Assembly (NCBI RefSeq): GCF_004342265.1
Contig: NZ_SMCS01000003.1
Location: 496,001 to 560,000, forward strand
Source: Luteibacter rhizovicinus
GTDB taxonomy: Bacteria; Pseudomonadota; Gammaproteobacteria; Xanthomonadales; Rhodanobacteraceae
Reading direction: 5' to 3'
Length of the DNA: 64,000 bases
The notes under the pieces are model-generated. The model ran no database searches and was not told the origin of the DNA. It saw nothing but the letters and a program-made list of their open reading frames with translations. Position numbers and translations under genes: made by a program. This document shows, piece by piece, positions 18,218 through 25,504 of this stretch; the stretch's first letter is position 1, and the number at the start of each line of letters is the position of its first letter.

Positions 18218-19087
18218 ATGCCCGAACTGCCCCTCGCCCTCTGGATCGCCTTCGCCGGCGTGCTCGGCCTGCTGGTCGGAAGCTTCCTCAATGTCGTCAT
18301 CCTGCGCACGCCCGAGCGCATGCAGGCCGACTGGCGCCGCCAGGCGCGGGAAGTGCTGGAACTGCCGCCGGTCGACGAACCGAAGCCGCCCGGCCTCGTG
18401 TTCGAGCCGTCGCATTGCCCGAAGTGCAAGCATGCGCTGGCGGCCCGCGACAATATTCCGGTCTTCGGCTGGCTGCTGCTTCGCGGTCGTTGCCGTTACT
18501 GCAACGTGGCTATCTCGGCGCAGTACCCGCTGGTCGAACTGCTGACCGGCATCGCCAGCGCCGTCGTCGTCTGGCGCTTCGGACCTTCGGCCGCCGCGCT
18601 GGCTGGACTGGTTTTCACCTGGATGCTGGTGGCCTTGTCGGGTATCGATGCACGTACTCAGCTATTGCCCGATGAAATCAACTACCCGCTGCTGTGGATC
18701 GGTCTGGGACTGACGCTGATTCCGACCTGGCAACCGCATGCGGTCGCTCCGTCGTCCGCGATTCTCGCGGCGCTGATCGGTTACCTCAGCCTGTGGAGCG
18801 TCTACTGGCTGTTCAAGCTGCTCACGGGCAAGGAAGGCATGGGCCACGGCGACTTCAAGCTGTTGGCCGCGCTCGGCGCGTGGATGGGGCCGGTGGCGCT
18901 GCTGCCGGTGATCCTGCTGTCGTCGTTTATCGGTGCACTGGTCGGCGGCACGCTGATGCTGCTGCGTCGCCACCAGCGCGATATACCCATGCCGTTCGGT
19001 CCGTACATCGCCGCCGCTGGATGGGTATGGTTCCTTGCAGGCGACGAGCTGCTGGGCGCGTACATGCACCTGACGGGCATGCAATGA
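18218..19087 (+). CDS. pilD: Prepilin peptidase / N-methyltransferase PilD
   Basis: The 289-residue polytopic membrane aspartic protease cleaves type IV prepilin leaders and methylates the new N-terminus. The N-terminal zinc domain carries two CxxC pairs (CPKC at 67-70, CRYC at 92-95), marking the bifunctional form. Catalytic Asp residues are in SGIDART (about D144) and in the GxGD-like GMGHGDFK (about D212). About eight hydrophobic segments follow the zinc domain. Its TGA overlaps the coaE ATG, as in many Xanthomonadales. Confidence 0.96.
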   Translation: MPELPLALWIAFAGVLGLLVGSFLNVVILRTPERMQADWRRQAREVLELPPVDEPKPPGLVFEPSHCPKCKHALAARDNIPVFGWLLLRGRCRYCNVAISAQYPLVELLTGIASAVVVWRFGPSAAALAGLVFTWMLVALSGIDARTQLLPDEINYPLLWIGLGLTLIPTWQPHAVAPSSAILAALIGYLSLWSVYWLFKLLTGKEGMGHGDFKLLAALGAWMGPVALLPVILLSSFIGALVGGTLMLLRRHQRDIPMPFGPYIAAAGWVWFLAGDELLGAYMHLTGMQ

Positions 19088-19698
19088 GCACGCATCGCTA
19101 TGTCGTGGCGCTGACCGGTGGCGTGGCCTCCGGCAAGAGCGCCGTCGAAGCACGTTTTCGTGCTCTGGACATTCAGGCCTATGACGCCGACGTGGCGGCG
19201 CGTGCGGTCGTCGAGCCGGGCTCCGAAGGATTGGCCGCTATCGCGGCGACCTTCGGCAATGGCGCGCTGGATGCACAGGGGCAGCTCGATCGCGCGGCCA
19301 TGCGGCGGCGGATTTTCGACGATCCGGGCGCACGCAAAACGCTGGAAGGCATCCTCCATCCGCTGATCCGCCGTTGGCTGCACGACGCCGTGGCGGCCGA
19401 TACCGGGCCATACTGCATCGTTTCGATTCCCCTGCTCGTGGAGAACCGCGAGCACTACGCGTGGGTCGACCGGGTACTGGTCGTCGACACCCCCGTCGCC
19501 ACCCAGATCGAGCGCCTGACACGCCGCGACGGTATCGACGAGGCACTGGCCATACGCATGATCCGCAACCAGTCGACGCGCGAGCAGCGGCTGGCCATAG
19601 CGGACGATGTGATCGTCAACGATGGCGACGAGGCCGATCTGGACCATGCGGTACAGGCGCAGCATGCGCGGTATCTGAAGCTGGCAAAGCTCCGATAA
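19084..19698 (+). CDS. coaE: Dephospho-CoA kinase
   Basis: The 204-residue P-loop kinase performs the last step of coenzyme A synthesis. The P-loop is LTGGVASGKSAVEARF; the CoA-binding segment has DADVAARAVVEPGSEG; the lid region is IERLTRRDGIDEALAIRMIRNQ. The ATG overlaps the pilD stop by 4 bases, giving translational coupling. The pilD-coaE pairing is a classic gammaproteobacterial arrangement. Confidence 0.96.
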   Translation: MSTHRYVVALTGGVASGKSAVEARFRALDIQAYDADVAARAVVEPGSEGLAAIAATFGNGALDAQGQLDRAAMRRRIFDDPGARKTLEGILHPLIRRWLHDAVAADTGPYCIVSIPLLVENREHYAWVDRVLVVDTPVATQIERLTRRDGIDEALAIRMIRNQSTREQRLAIADDVIVNDGDEADLDHAVQAQHARYLKLAKLR

Positions 19699-19706
19699 TC
19701 GCTATT

Positions 19707-19846
19707 CTGTGGGAGCGCGCCTGCGCGCGATAGCCAACGGAGCGATGAAGATCGAGACTCAGATCGCGAGCAATATCTGCCGGCTACGAATATCGGGCAC
19801 AGCATCGCCGCTTTGTTGGCTATCGCGCGCAGGCGCGCTCCCACAG
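19707..19846 (+). repeat. Composite palindromic repeat (REP-pair), copy 1
   Basis: Two 32-base arms in inverted orientation (19707-19738 and 19815-19846) match exactly; each contains the short palindrome GCGCGCCTGCGCGC. The element fills the gap between coaE and the Nudix-ThiE-like gene, whose reading frames converge here, so it may end both transcripts. The interior differs from the other copies in this window, with only the GCCAACGGAGCGA edge kept. Confidence 0.85.
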
Positions 19847-19866
19847 AAAGCATAAGCCCCGTTCCA

Positions 19867-20823
19867 CTACCGGAGTGCTTGCCAGTGCTCCCACAGCAGT
19901 CCAGTGATGCCCGCTATGCCCTGCCCCGATGCCTCGCGTGCACGACTCAACAGTGCCTGCGTCATCCCGCCCAACGCATACACCGGTAACGACGCCGACT
20001 CGGCGAGTTCGGCGAAACGTTTCCATCCCAACGTCGCCGCATCCGGATGACTCGCTGTCGGCAACACCGGCGACAGCGTCGCGAAATCCGCACCCAGGCG
20101 CACCGCATGCGCCAGCTCTGCTTCGTCGTGACACGATGCCCCCACAACACGGCCCAGCGGCAACGGCCGCGAAGTCAGCTCGCGCAACTGCGCCGAACGC
20201 AGATGCACGCCCACGCCGTCGCCAAGACGCCGTGCGCCATCGATATCGCCATTGAGCAGCAAGACGGCTTGCTTCGACCTTGCGCGCGGCAAAAGCTGCG
20301 CCGCCAGATCGCGAACGACATCGATAGGCAGCTCCGGCAGTCGCAACTGGATCAGAGTGTCGCCACGGTCGAGCGCGGCATTGACGGCCGCCTTCGCCGC
20401 GTCGATACCGGCATCGGCAGGCGTGATCGGGTAGCGCCCGGGAAGCCATGCCGCAGCGAGAATCGGCCGATCGGCCGGCGCCAGCAGCGCGGGATCGACA
20501 GCGCGCGGCGCATGCCAGGCGATGTCCTGCGCATCCAGTGCGCGAGCTTCGCCATGCCAGCGACGAACGACGATGGCTTCGAGCAGCATGGCGCGCTCGC
20601 CGTACTGCCACGGGATGCGTATCAGCGGTTCGGTGGCGGAAAGATCGACGTCGATACCCAGCTCTTCGTCGAGCTCGCGCCGCAACGCTTCCAGTGGCGT
20701 TTCGCCCGGCTCCAGCTTGCCGCCGGGAAACTCCCACATGCCCGCCAGATGCTTGCCCGGAGGACGCTGCGCCAGCAGGACTCTGCCGGCGGCGTCCACC
20801 AGAACGCCAGCAACGACGTGCAT
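19867..20823 (-). CDS. Nudix hydrolase (MutT-like) fused to ThiE/TenI-like domain
   Basis: The ATG at 20823 overlaps the folA stop and gives 318 residues. The N-terminal half has a complete Nudix box (GGKLEPGETPLEALRRELDEELG), as in MutT, which removes 8-oxo-dGTP from the nucleotide pool. The C-terminal half (about 150-318) is a thiamine-phosphate-synthase-like barrel with VGVHLRSAQL, GASCHDEAEL and GADFATLSPVLPT, closer to TenI than to catalytically complete ThiE. This fusion is known in Pseudomonas and xanthomonads; the role of the second domain is unclear. It ends the lgt-thyA-folA gene string. Confidence 0.9.
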   Translation of the reverse strand: MHVVAGVLVDAAGRVLLAQRPPGKHLAGMWEFPGGKLEPGETPLEALRRELDEELGIDVDLSATEPLIRIPWQYGERAMLLEAIVVRRWHGEARALDAQDIAWHAPRAVDPALLAPADRPILAAAWLPGRYPITPADAGIDAAKAAVNAALDRGDTLIQLRLPELPIDVVRDLAAQLLPRARSKQAVLLLNGDIDGARRLGDGVGVHLRSAQLRELTSRPLPLGRVVGASCHDEAELAHAVRLGADFATLSPVLPTASHPDAATLGWKRFAELAESASLPVYALGGMTQALLSRAREASGQGIAGITGLLWEHWQALR

Positions 20824-21311
20824 CACGTGTTGCGGATGTATTCGACCATGTCGAACGGGAACTGATGTTCCTTGTCCGCCTTGTGATGCACGCGCGACAC
20901 TTCGGTCCACTGCTTGAAGTCGATGCCGGGGAAGAAGCAGTCGGCACCGTCGACGGCGGCGTAGATCCAGGTCAGATACAGACGGCGCGCAAGCGGGAGC
21001 GCTTCGCGAAACACTTCGCCACCGCCGATCACCATCAGCCCGGTGCCGCCGCATGTCGCCATGGCGTCATGCACGGAACGAACGGTGATCTGCCCCTTGT
21101 ACGGTGCCTCGCCTTTGCGCGACATAACGAGATTGGTGCGACCCGGCAGCGGCTTGCCGATGGACTCGGCGGTCTTGCGTCCCATCAGGACGTATTTGTC
21201 CATCGTCAGCGCTTTGAAATAGCGCAGGTCGTCGGGAAGATGCCAGGGAAGACCGCCTTTTTTGCCGATGGCAAAGTTTTCATCGAGAGCGGCGACCAGC
21301 GAAACAGCCAT
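20823..21311 (-). CDS. folA: Dihydrofolate reductase
   Basis: The 162-residue enzyme reduces dihydrofolate to tetrahydrofolate with NADPH. Family motifs are SLVAALDENFAIGKKGGLPWHLPDDLRYFK (with the substrate-binding Asp in PDD), VLMGRKTAESIG, PGRTNLVMS and VIGGGEVF. It lies downstream of thyA, which regenerates the dihydrofolate it uses. The 146-base gap between them holds an 8-bp inverted repeat but no clear terminator. Confidence 0.96.
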   Translation of the reverse strand: MAVSLVAALDENFAIGKKGGLPWHLPDDLRYFKALTMDKYVLMGRKTAESIGKPLPGRTNLVMSRKGEAPYKGQITVRSVHDAMATCGGTGLMVIGGGEVFREALPLARRLYLTWIYAAVDGADCFFPGIDFKQWTEVSRVHHKADKEHQFPFDMVEYIRNT

Positions 21312-21355
21312 GACGATTCCTTAATACGTTGCGGACACACGCAGCGGAAGACTTA

Positions 21356-21380
21356 CCGCCACGCGTCCGTTCCGTGGCGG
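21356..21380. repeat. Short inverted repeat between thyA and folA
   Basis: CCGCCACG and CGTGGCGG form an 8-bp stem with a 9-base loop. There is no T-tract on either side, so a terminator is unlikely; it could be an mRNA processing or stability hairpin in a thyA-folA transcript. Confidence 0.35.
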
Positions 21381-21457
21381 ATATTAGTCTCAAGGCGCTA
21401 CGCAGGAAACTAACGAATGTTTTAAGAAGCGCCCGCCCGACACGGCGAGCATACGAC

Positions 21458-22252
21458 TCAGACCGCGACGGGCGCGCGAATGGCCGGGTGAGGTTCGTAA
21501 CCGGCGATGGCGACGTCTTCGAAGCGGAAGTCGAAAACCGAGCGCACGTCGGGATTAAGCTCCAGTTTCGGCAGTGCCCGCGGTTCGCGCGCCAGCTGGG
21601 TACGCGCCTGTTCCACGTGATTGTTGTACAGGTGCGCATCGCCCAGCGTCAGCACGAAATCGCCGACTTCCAGGCCGGTAACCTGCGCGATCATGTGGGT
21701 AAGCAGCGCGTAACTGGCGATGTTGAAAGGGATGCCGAGGAAGATGTCGCCCGAGCGCTGATACAGCTGGCACGACAGCCGCCCGTTCGCCACGTAGAAC
21801 TGAAACATCGTATGGCATGGCATCAACGCCATTTTCGGTAGTTCGCCGACGTTCCACGCCGAAACGATCAGGCGGCGCGAATCGGGATTGCGCGCGATCT
21901 CGTCGATCACCCATGAAATCTGGTCGACCACCCGGCCGTCGGCCGTGGGCCATGCGCGCCACTGGCGCCCATAGACGGGACCGAGGTCGCCGTTGGCATC
22001 GGCCCATTCGTTCCAGATGCTGACGCCGTTTTCCTTCAGGTACCCGATATTGGTGTCGCCCTGCAGGAACCAGATCAGCTCGTGCACGATCGAGCGGATG
22101 TGGAGCTTCTTCGTCGTCACCAGCGGGAAGCCGCGCGACAGGTCGTAGCGCATCTGCCAGCCGAACACGCTGCGCGTGCCGGTACCGGTGCGGTCCGCTT
22201 TTTCGGTACCGTGATCGAGAACGTGCCGGAGGAGATCGAGATAGGGCTGCAT
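21458..22252 (-). CDS. thyA: Thymidylate synthase
   Basis: The 264-residue enzyme methylates dUMP to dTMP with methylene-tetrahydrofolate. Visible signatures are [19 protein letters not shown] at the start, the nucleotide-binding [10 protein letters not shown], the catalytic Cys in [13 protein letters not shown], and [24 protein letters not shown]. Length equals the E. coli enzyme. lgt ends 13 bases upstream, the same lgt-thyA order as in E. coli and most gammaproteobacteria. Confidence 0.98.
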   Translation of the reverse strand: MQPYLDLLRHVLDHGTEKADRTGTGTRSVFGWQMRYDLSRGFPLVTTKKLHIRSIVHELIWFLQGDTNIGYLKENGVSIWNEWADANGDLGPVYGRQWRAWPTADGRVVDQISWVIDEIARNPDSRRLIVSAWNVGELPKMALMPCHTMFQFYVANGRLSCQLYQRSGDIFLGIPFNIASYALLTHMIAQVTGLEVGDFVLTLGDAHLYNNHVEQARTQLAREPRALPKLELNPDVRSVFDFRFEDVAIAGYEPHPAIRAPVAV

Positions 22253-22265
22253 CGGACGGACGATA

Positions 22266-23093
22266 TCAGGACTGGGGGGCGGCGGCTGCGGCGAGCGGCG
22301 CGTACGGCGCCCGGCGCGACATCGCCAGAAGCACCAGACCGACGACGATCAGCGGCAGGGAAAGGATCTGGCCCATCGTGACCCAACCGAAGGCCAGGTA
22401 ACCGAGCTGCGGGTCGGGCAAGCGGACGAACTCGACCAGGAAGCGGAAGCTGCCGTACAGCAGCGCGAACAGGCCCGAGACCGCGTAACGGTGGCGCGGC
22501 TTCGCGGAATAGAGCCAGAGCACCGTGAACATGACGACGCCTTCCAGCGCGAATTCGTAAAGCTGGGACGGATGGCGGGGCAACGCGTCCGGCGCGTGCG
22601 GGAAGATCATGCCGATCGCCATATCGGTGGGCTTGCCCCACAGCTCGCCGTTGATGAAATTACCCAGCCGGCCCAGCCCAAGGCCGATCGGCACCACCGG
22701 CGCGACGAAATCCACCGTATCCATGAAATGAACGCGGTGCCGGCGCGACCACCACAGGCCAGCCACCAGCACACCCAACAGGCCGCCATGGAAGGACATG
22801 CCGCCATCCCAGATGCGGAAAATCGCCAGCGGGTCGGTCCATATCCAGCTGATGGAGGTATAGAAAAGCATGTAGCCGACGCGACCGCCCACCACCACGC
22901 CCATCATGGCGTAGAAGCACAGGTCGCCGAAGGCGTCGGCGGTCACCGGCAGGCGTCCCTGGCGACGGCGGTACTCGCCGAGGCCCCACGCCCCGAGGAA
23001 GCCAAGCAGGTACATCAGGCCGTACCAGTGGACCTGGACCGGGCCGAGGCTGAAGGCGACGGGATCGAGCGAGACGACGTAAGGGGTTGCCAT
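22266..23093 (-). CDS. lgt: Prolipoprotein diacylglyceryl transferase
   Basis: The 275-residue polytopic inner-membrane enzyme attaches diacylglycerol to the lipobox Cys of prelipoproteins. The Lgt signature [21 protein letters not shown] and the early [12 protein letters not shown] are present, with about seven hydrophobic segments. It is first in the lgt-thyA-folA-Nudix run and its promoter must lie in the 160-base gap shared with the divergent peptidase gene. Confidence 0.97.
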   Translation of the reverse strand: MATPYVVSLDPVAFSLGPVQVHWYGLMYLLGFLGAWGLGEYRRRQGRLPVTADAFGDLCFYAMMGVVVGGRVGYMLFYTSISWIWTDPLAIFRIWDGGMSFHGGLLGVLVAGLWWSRRHRVHFMDTVDFVAPVVPIGLGLGRLGNFINGELWGKPTDMAIGMIFPHAPDALPRHPSQLYEFALEGVVMFTVLWLYSAKPRHRYAVSGLFALLYGSFRFLVEFVRLPDPQLGYLAFGWVTMGQILSLPLIVVGLVLLAMSRRAPYAPLAAAAAPQS

Positions 23094-23181
23094 AAGGGAG
23101 CCGGAAGAAACGCAGGCACCCAGTGTAGCGGGGGCGCGCGAACGGGGCGAATGCGGCGCTGGACTGCGCCCCGCGTTTGCC

Positions 23182-23187
23182 TATACT
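23182..23187 (+). promoter_or_regulatory. Candidate -10 element for S9 peptidase gene
   Basis: TATACT lies 69 bases upstream of the peptidase ATG in the divergent gap with lgt. No convincing -35 hexamer is seen at the right distance, so this is a weak call. Confidence 0.3.
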
Positions 23188-23255
23188 CGACCCGTCGCGA
23201 CGTCGCCGGGGAGGCGATGCCGCAGGGAAGTACCAAACCAGGGGGAGAGCAATTC

Positions 23256-25226
23256 ATGTCGCGTTATCGCGTGCGTGCCGTCGTGGCCGCGCTTTGTATG
23301 TTCGTACCTGTCGTTCAGTCCGCCGACCTCATTCCGGCCAGCGATTTCGCGCGTAAACCGGAATTGCTGAGCCCTCGCCTGTCGCCGGACGGCAAGCACA
23401 TTTCCATCCAGGTCGACGATCCCGACGGCCGGTCGCACTCGCTTGCGATCTACGACGTGGACGACATGACTCACCCGGTCAGTCTGATCCGCATGCCGAT
23501 GTACGAGGTGCCGGCGCAGGTGGTGTGGGTGAATTCGACGCGAATCGTCGTTGCCAAGGGCAAACAGTACGGCTCGGTCGAAAAACCGTTCATGACGGGC
23601 GAGCTGCTTGCCGTCGACGTCAACGGCAAGCGCCAGGATTATCTCTACGGCAGCGAAACCTTCGGACGCCGCTCGGCCACGCGATCCACCGACCGGGGCT
23701 GGGGCACGGTCGACGGCCTGCCGGTCAAGACCAACGGTCACTTCTACATGCGCGCGGTGGCCTGGGATAACCAGAACCGTACGTTGCTCTACGACGTCGA
23801 CGCGGAAACGAGCGCCCGTCACCTGATGACCCAGTTCGACATGTCGGATGTCGACTTCATGGTCGGTGCGGACGGCAACGTACTTTTCGCCTGGGGCAAG
23901 GACAACGACTTCAACTACGTCGTATACCACCGCGAAAACAACAGCTGGGCGAAGTGGGGCCGCGACCAGTCGGGCGTATCGTTCTCGCCGATCCGGCAGG
24001 TGTCCGGCGGCACGCGGCTATGGGCGTTCTATAGCCCGGCGGGTGGCCCGGCGCAGTTGGTGGAGCAGGACGAATCGGGCGCCAACCGCAAGGTGCTGGC
24101 GAAAGACGACTTCGGCAGCGTGAGCACGTCCGGGCTCTGGACAGCCGCTCCCGAACAGCCATTCGGCGTACGCACACTCACGGGCGTTCCGAAGGTCACC
24201 TATCTCGATCCCCAGTTGCCCGCCGCGAAAATACACGCCGCGCTCAGCCAGAAATTTCCGGGCTATTTCGTGCACTTCGTGGACTTCAGCGAGGATGGCG
24301 GACAGCTCCTCGTCTACATTTCCAGCGACCGCGATCCGGGCCGCTACTTCATGATGGACATGCATACGCTGAAGGCGAAGGCACTGTTCGCTTCCGAACC
24401 CTGGGTCGATCCCGCGAAGATGGCGGAGCGTCGTCCGATTCGTTTCAAGGCCAGCGACGGCCGCGAAATCGAGGGCATCCTCACCTTGCCCAAGGGCAAA
24501 ACCGAGGCCGGCTTACCGATGGTGCTGCTGCCGCATGGTGGCCCGCACGGTGTATCGGACGACTGGTTCTACGACAGCGACGCGCAGTTCCTCGCCAATC
24601 GCGGCTACCTCGTTCTGCAGGTCAACTACCGTGGATCGTCCGGCCGCGGCGCCGAGTTCGACCAGGCCGGTTACCTGAAGTGGGGTACACGCGTGCAGCA
24701 GGACATGATCGATGGCGTGAAATGGGCTATCGACCAGACCTATGCGGACCCGAAGCGGATTTGCGTCTACGGCGCGAGCTTCGGTGCGTACTCGGCGATG
24801 ATGACGGTGGCGCGTGCACCGGGCATGTTCCGTTGTGCCATCGGCTACGCCGGCATCTACGACCTGAAAATGATGTACAGCAAGGGCGATATCCGTCAGC
24901 AGAAATACGGCCGTAGCTATCTGACGAACGTTATCGGTCGCGACGATGCCGATCTTGCCGCCAACTCCCCGACGATGCTGGCCGACAAGATCGATGTGCC
25001 GGTATTCCTCGTCCACGGCGAGGACGACCAGCGTGCACCGTTCGAGCAGGCCAAGGCGATGCGCGCGGCGCTGGACAAGGCCCATCGCAAGTACGAGTGG
25101 ATGTCGGTCCCGGGCGAAGGCCACGGCTTCTACAAGTCGGAGAACGAGGAAGCGTTCCTGACGAAGATGGAAACCTTCCTCAAGGCCAACATCGGCGAAG
25201 GCGATACGCCGGCGGCGACGAAGTAA
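23256..25226 (+). CDS. Secreted S9-family prolyl oligopeptidase-type peptidase
   Basis: The ATG at 23256, after GGGGGAGAG, gives 656 residues with a signal peptide (VVAALCMFVPVVQSA). Residues about 30-380 form a beta-propeller of WD-like TolB repeats; residues about 390-656 are the alpha/beta-hydrolase. The catalytic triad is visible: Ser508 in YGASFGAY, Asp about 591 in HGEDDQRAP and His623 in PGEGHGF. The enzyme should cleave oligopeptides in the periplasm or outside. The TonB-dependent receptors that follow could import the products; that link is inference. Confidence 0.93.
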   Translation: MSRYRVRAVVAALCMFVPVVQSADLIPASDFARKPELLSPRLSPDGKHISIQVDDPDGRSHSLAIYDVDDMTHPVSLIRMPMYEVPAQVVWVNSTRIVVAKGKQYGSVEKPFMTGELLAVDVNGKRQDYLYGSETFGRRSATRSTDRGWGTVDGLPVKTNGHFYMRAVAWDNQNRTLLYDVDAETSARHLMTQFDMSDVDFMVGADGNVLFAWGKDNDFNYVVYHRENNSWAKWGRDQSGVSFSPIRQVSGGTRLWAFYSPAGGPAQLVEQDESGANRKVLAKDDFGSVSTSGLWTAAPEQPFGVRTLTGVPKVTYLDPQLPAAKIHAALSQKFPGYFVHFVDFSEDGGQLLVYISSDRDPGRYFMMDMHTLKAKALFASEPWVDPAKMAERRPIRFKASDGREIEGILTLPKGKTEAGLPMVLLPHGGPHGVSDDWFYDSDAQFLANRGYLVLQVNYRGSSGRGAEFDQAGYLKWGTRVQQDMIDGVKWAIDQTYADPKRICVYGASFGAYSAMMTVARAPGMFRCAIGYAGIYDLKMMYSKGDIRQQKYGRSYLTNVIGRDDADLAANSPTMLADKIDVPVFLVHGEDDQRAPFEQAKAMRAALDKAHRKYEWMSVPGEGHGFYKSENEEAFLTKMETFLKANIGEGDTPAATK

Positions 25227-25245
25227 AACGCAAGCCGTCTATCTG

Positions 25246-25384
25246 TGTGGGAGCGCGCCTGCGCGCGAAAGCCAACGGAGCGAAGATGCCATGCGTGGCA
25301 TCCGCGGCCCGGGAAACGGGCTCGGGGAGGTGAGCATCCGTCATCCTCGCCCTGTTGGCTTTCGCGCGCAGGCGCGCTCCCACA
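25246..25384 (+). repeat. Composite palindromic repeat (REP-pair), copy 2
   Basis: Arms at 25246-25276 and 25354-25384 are perfect inverted copies (TGTGGGAGCGCGCCTGCGCG...). The interior carries GGCATCCGCGGCCCG...CGGGCTCGGGGAGGTGAGCATCCG, which closely matches the interior of copy 3 at 31.8 kb. It occupies the gap between the peptidase and the TonB-dependent receptor. Confidence 0.88.
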
Positions 25385-25504
25385 AGTAGAGCCGGCGTTT
25401 CCAATCAACCGGTTAGCGGCCTCCCCCTCCCTTCCCGGCGGCCAACTGCCGTAGAATCGACGTGGCCCCGCGACGTCCGCCGGGCCACGGGAGGCTTCAC
25501 CAGC

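Noticed and set aside
16556-18433. 625-codon minus-strand frame opposite pilC
   Set aside because: Composition is His/Asp/Gln/Gly-rich without family resemblance, and it lies fully across well-supported pilB, pilC and pilD.
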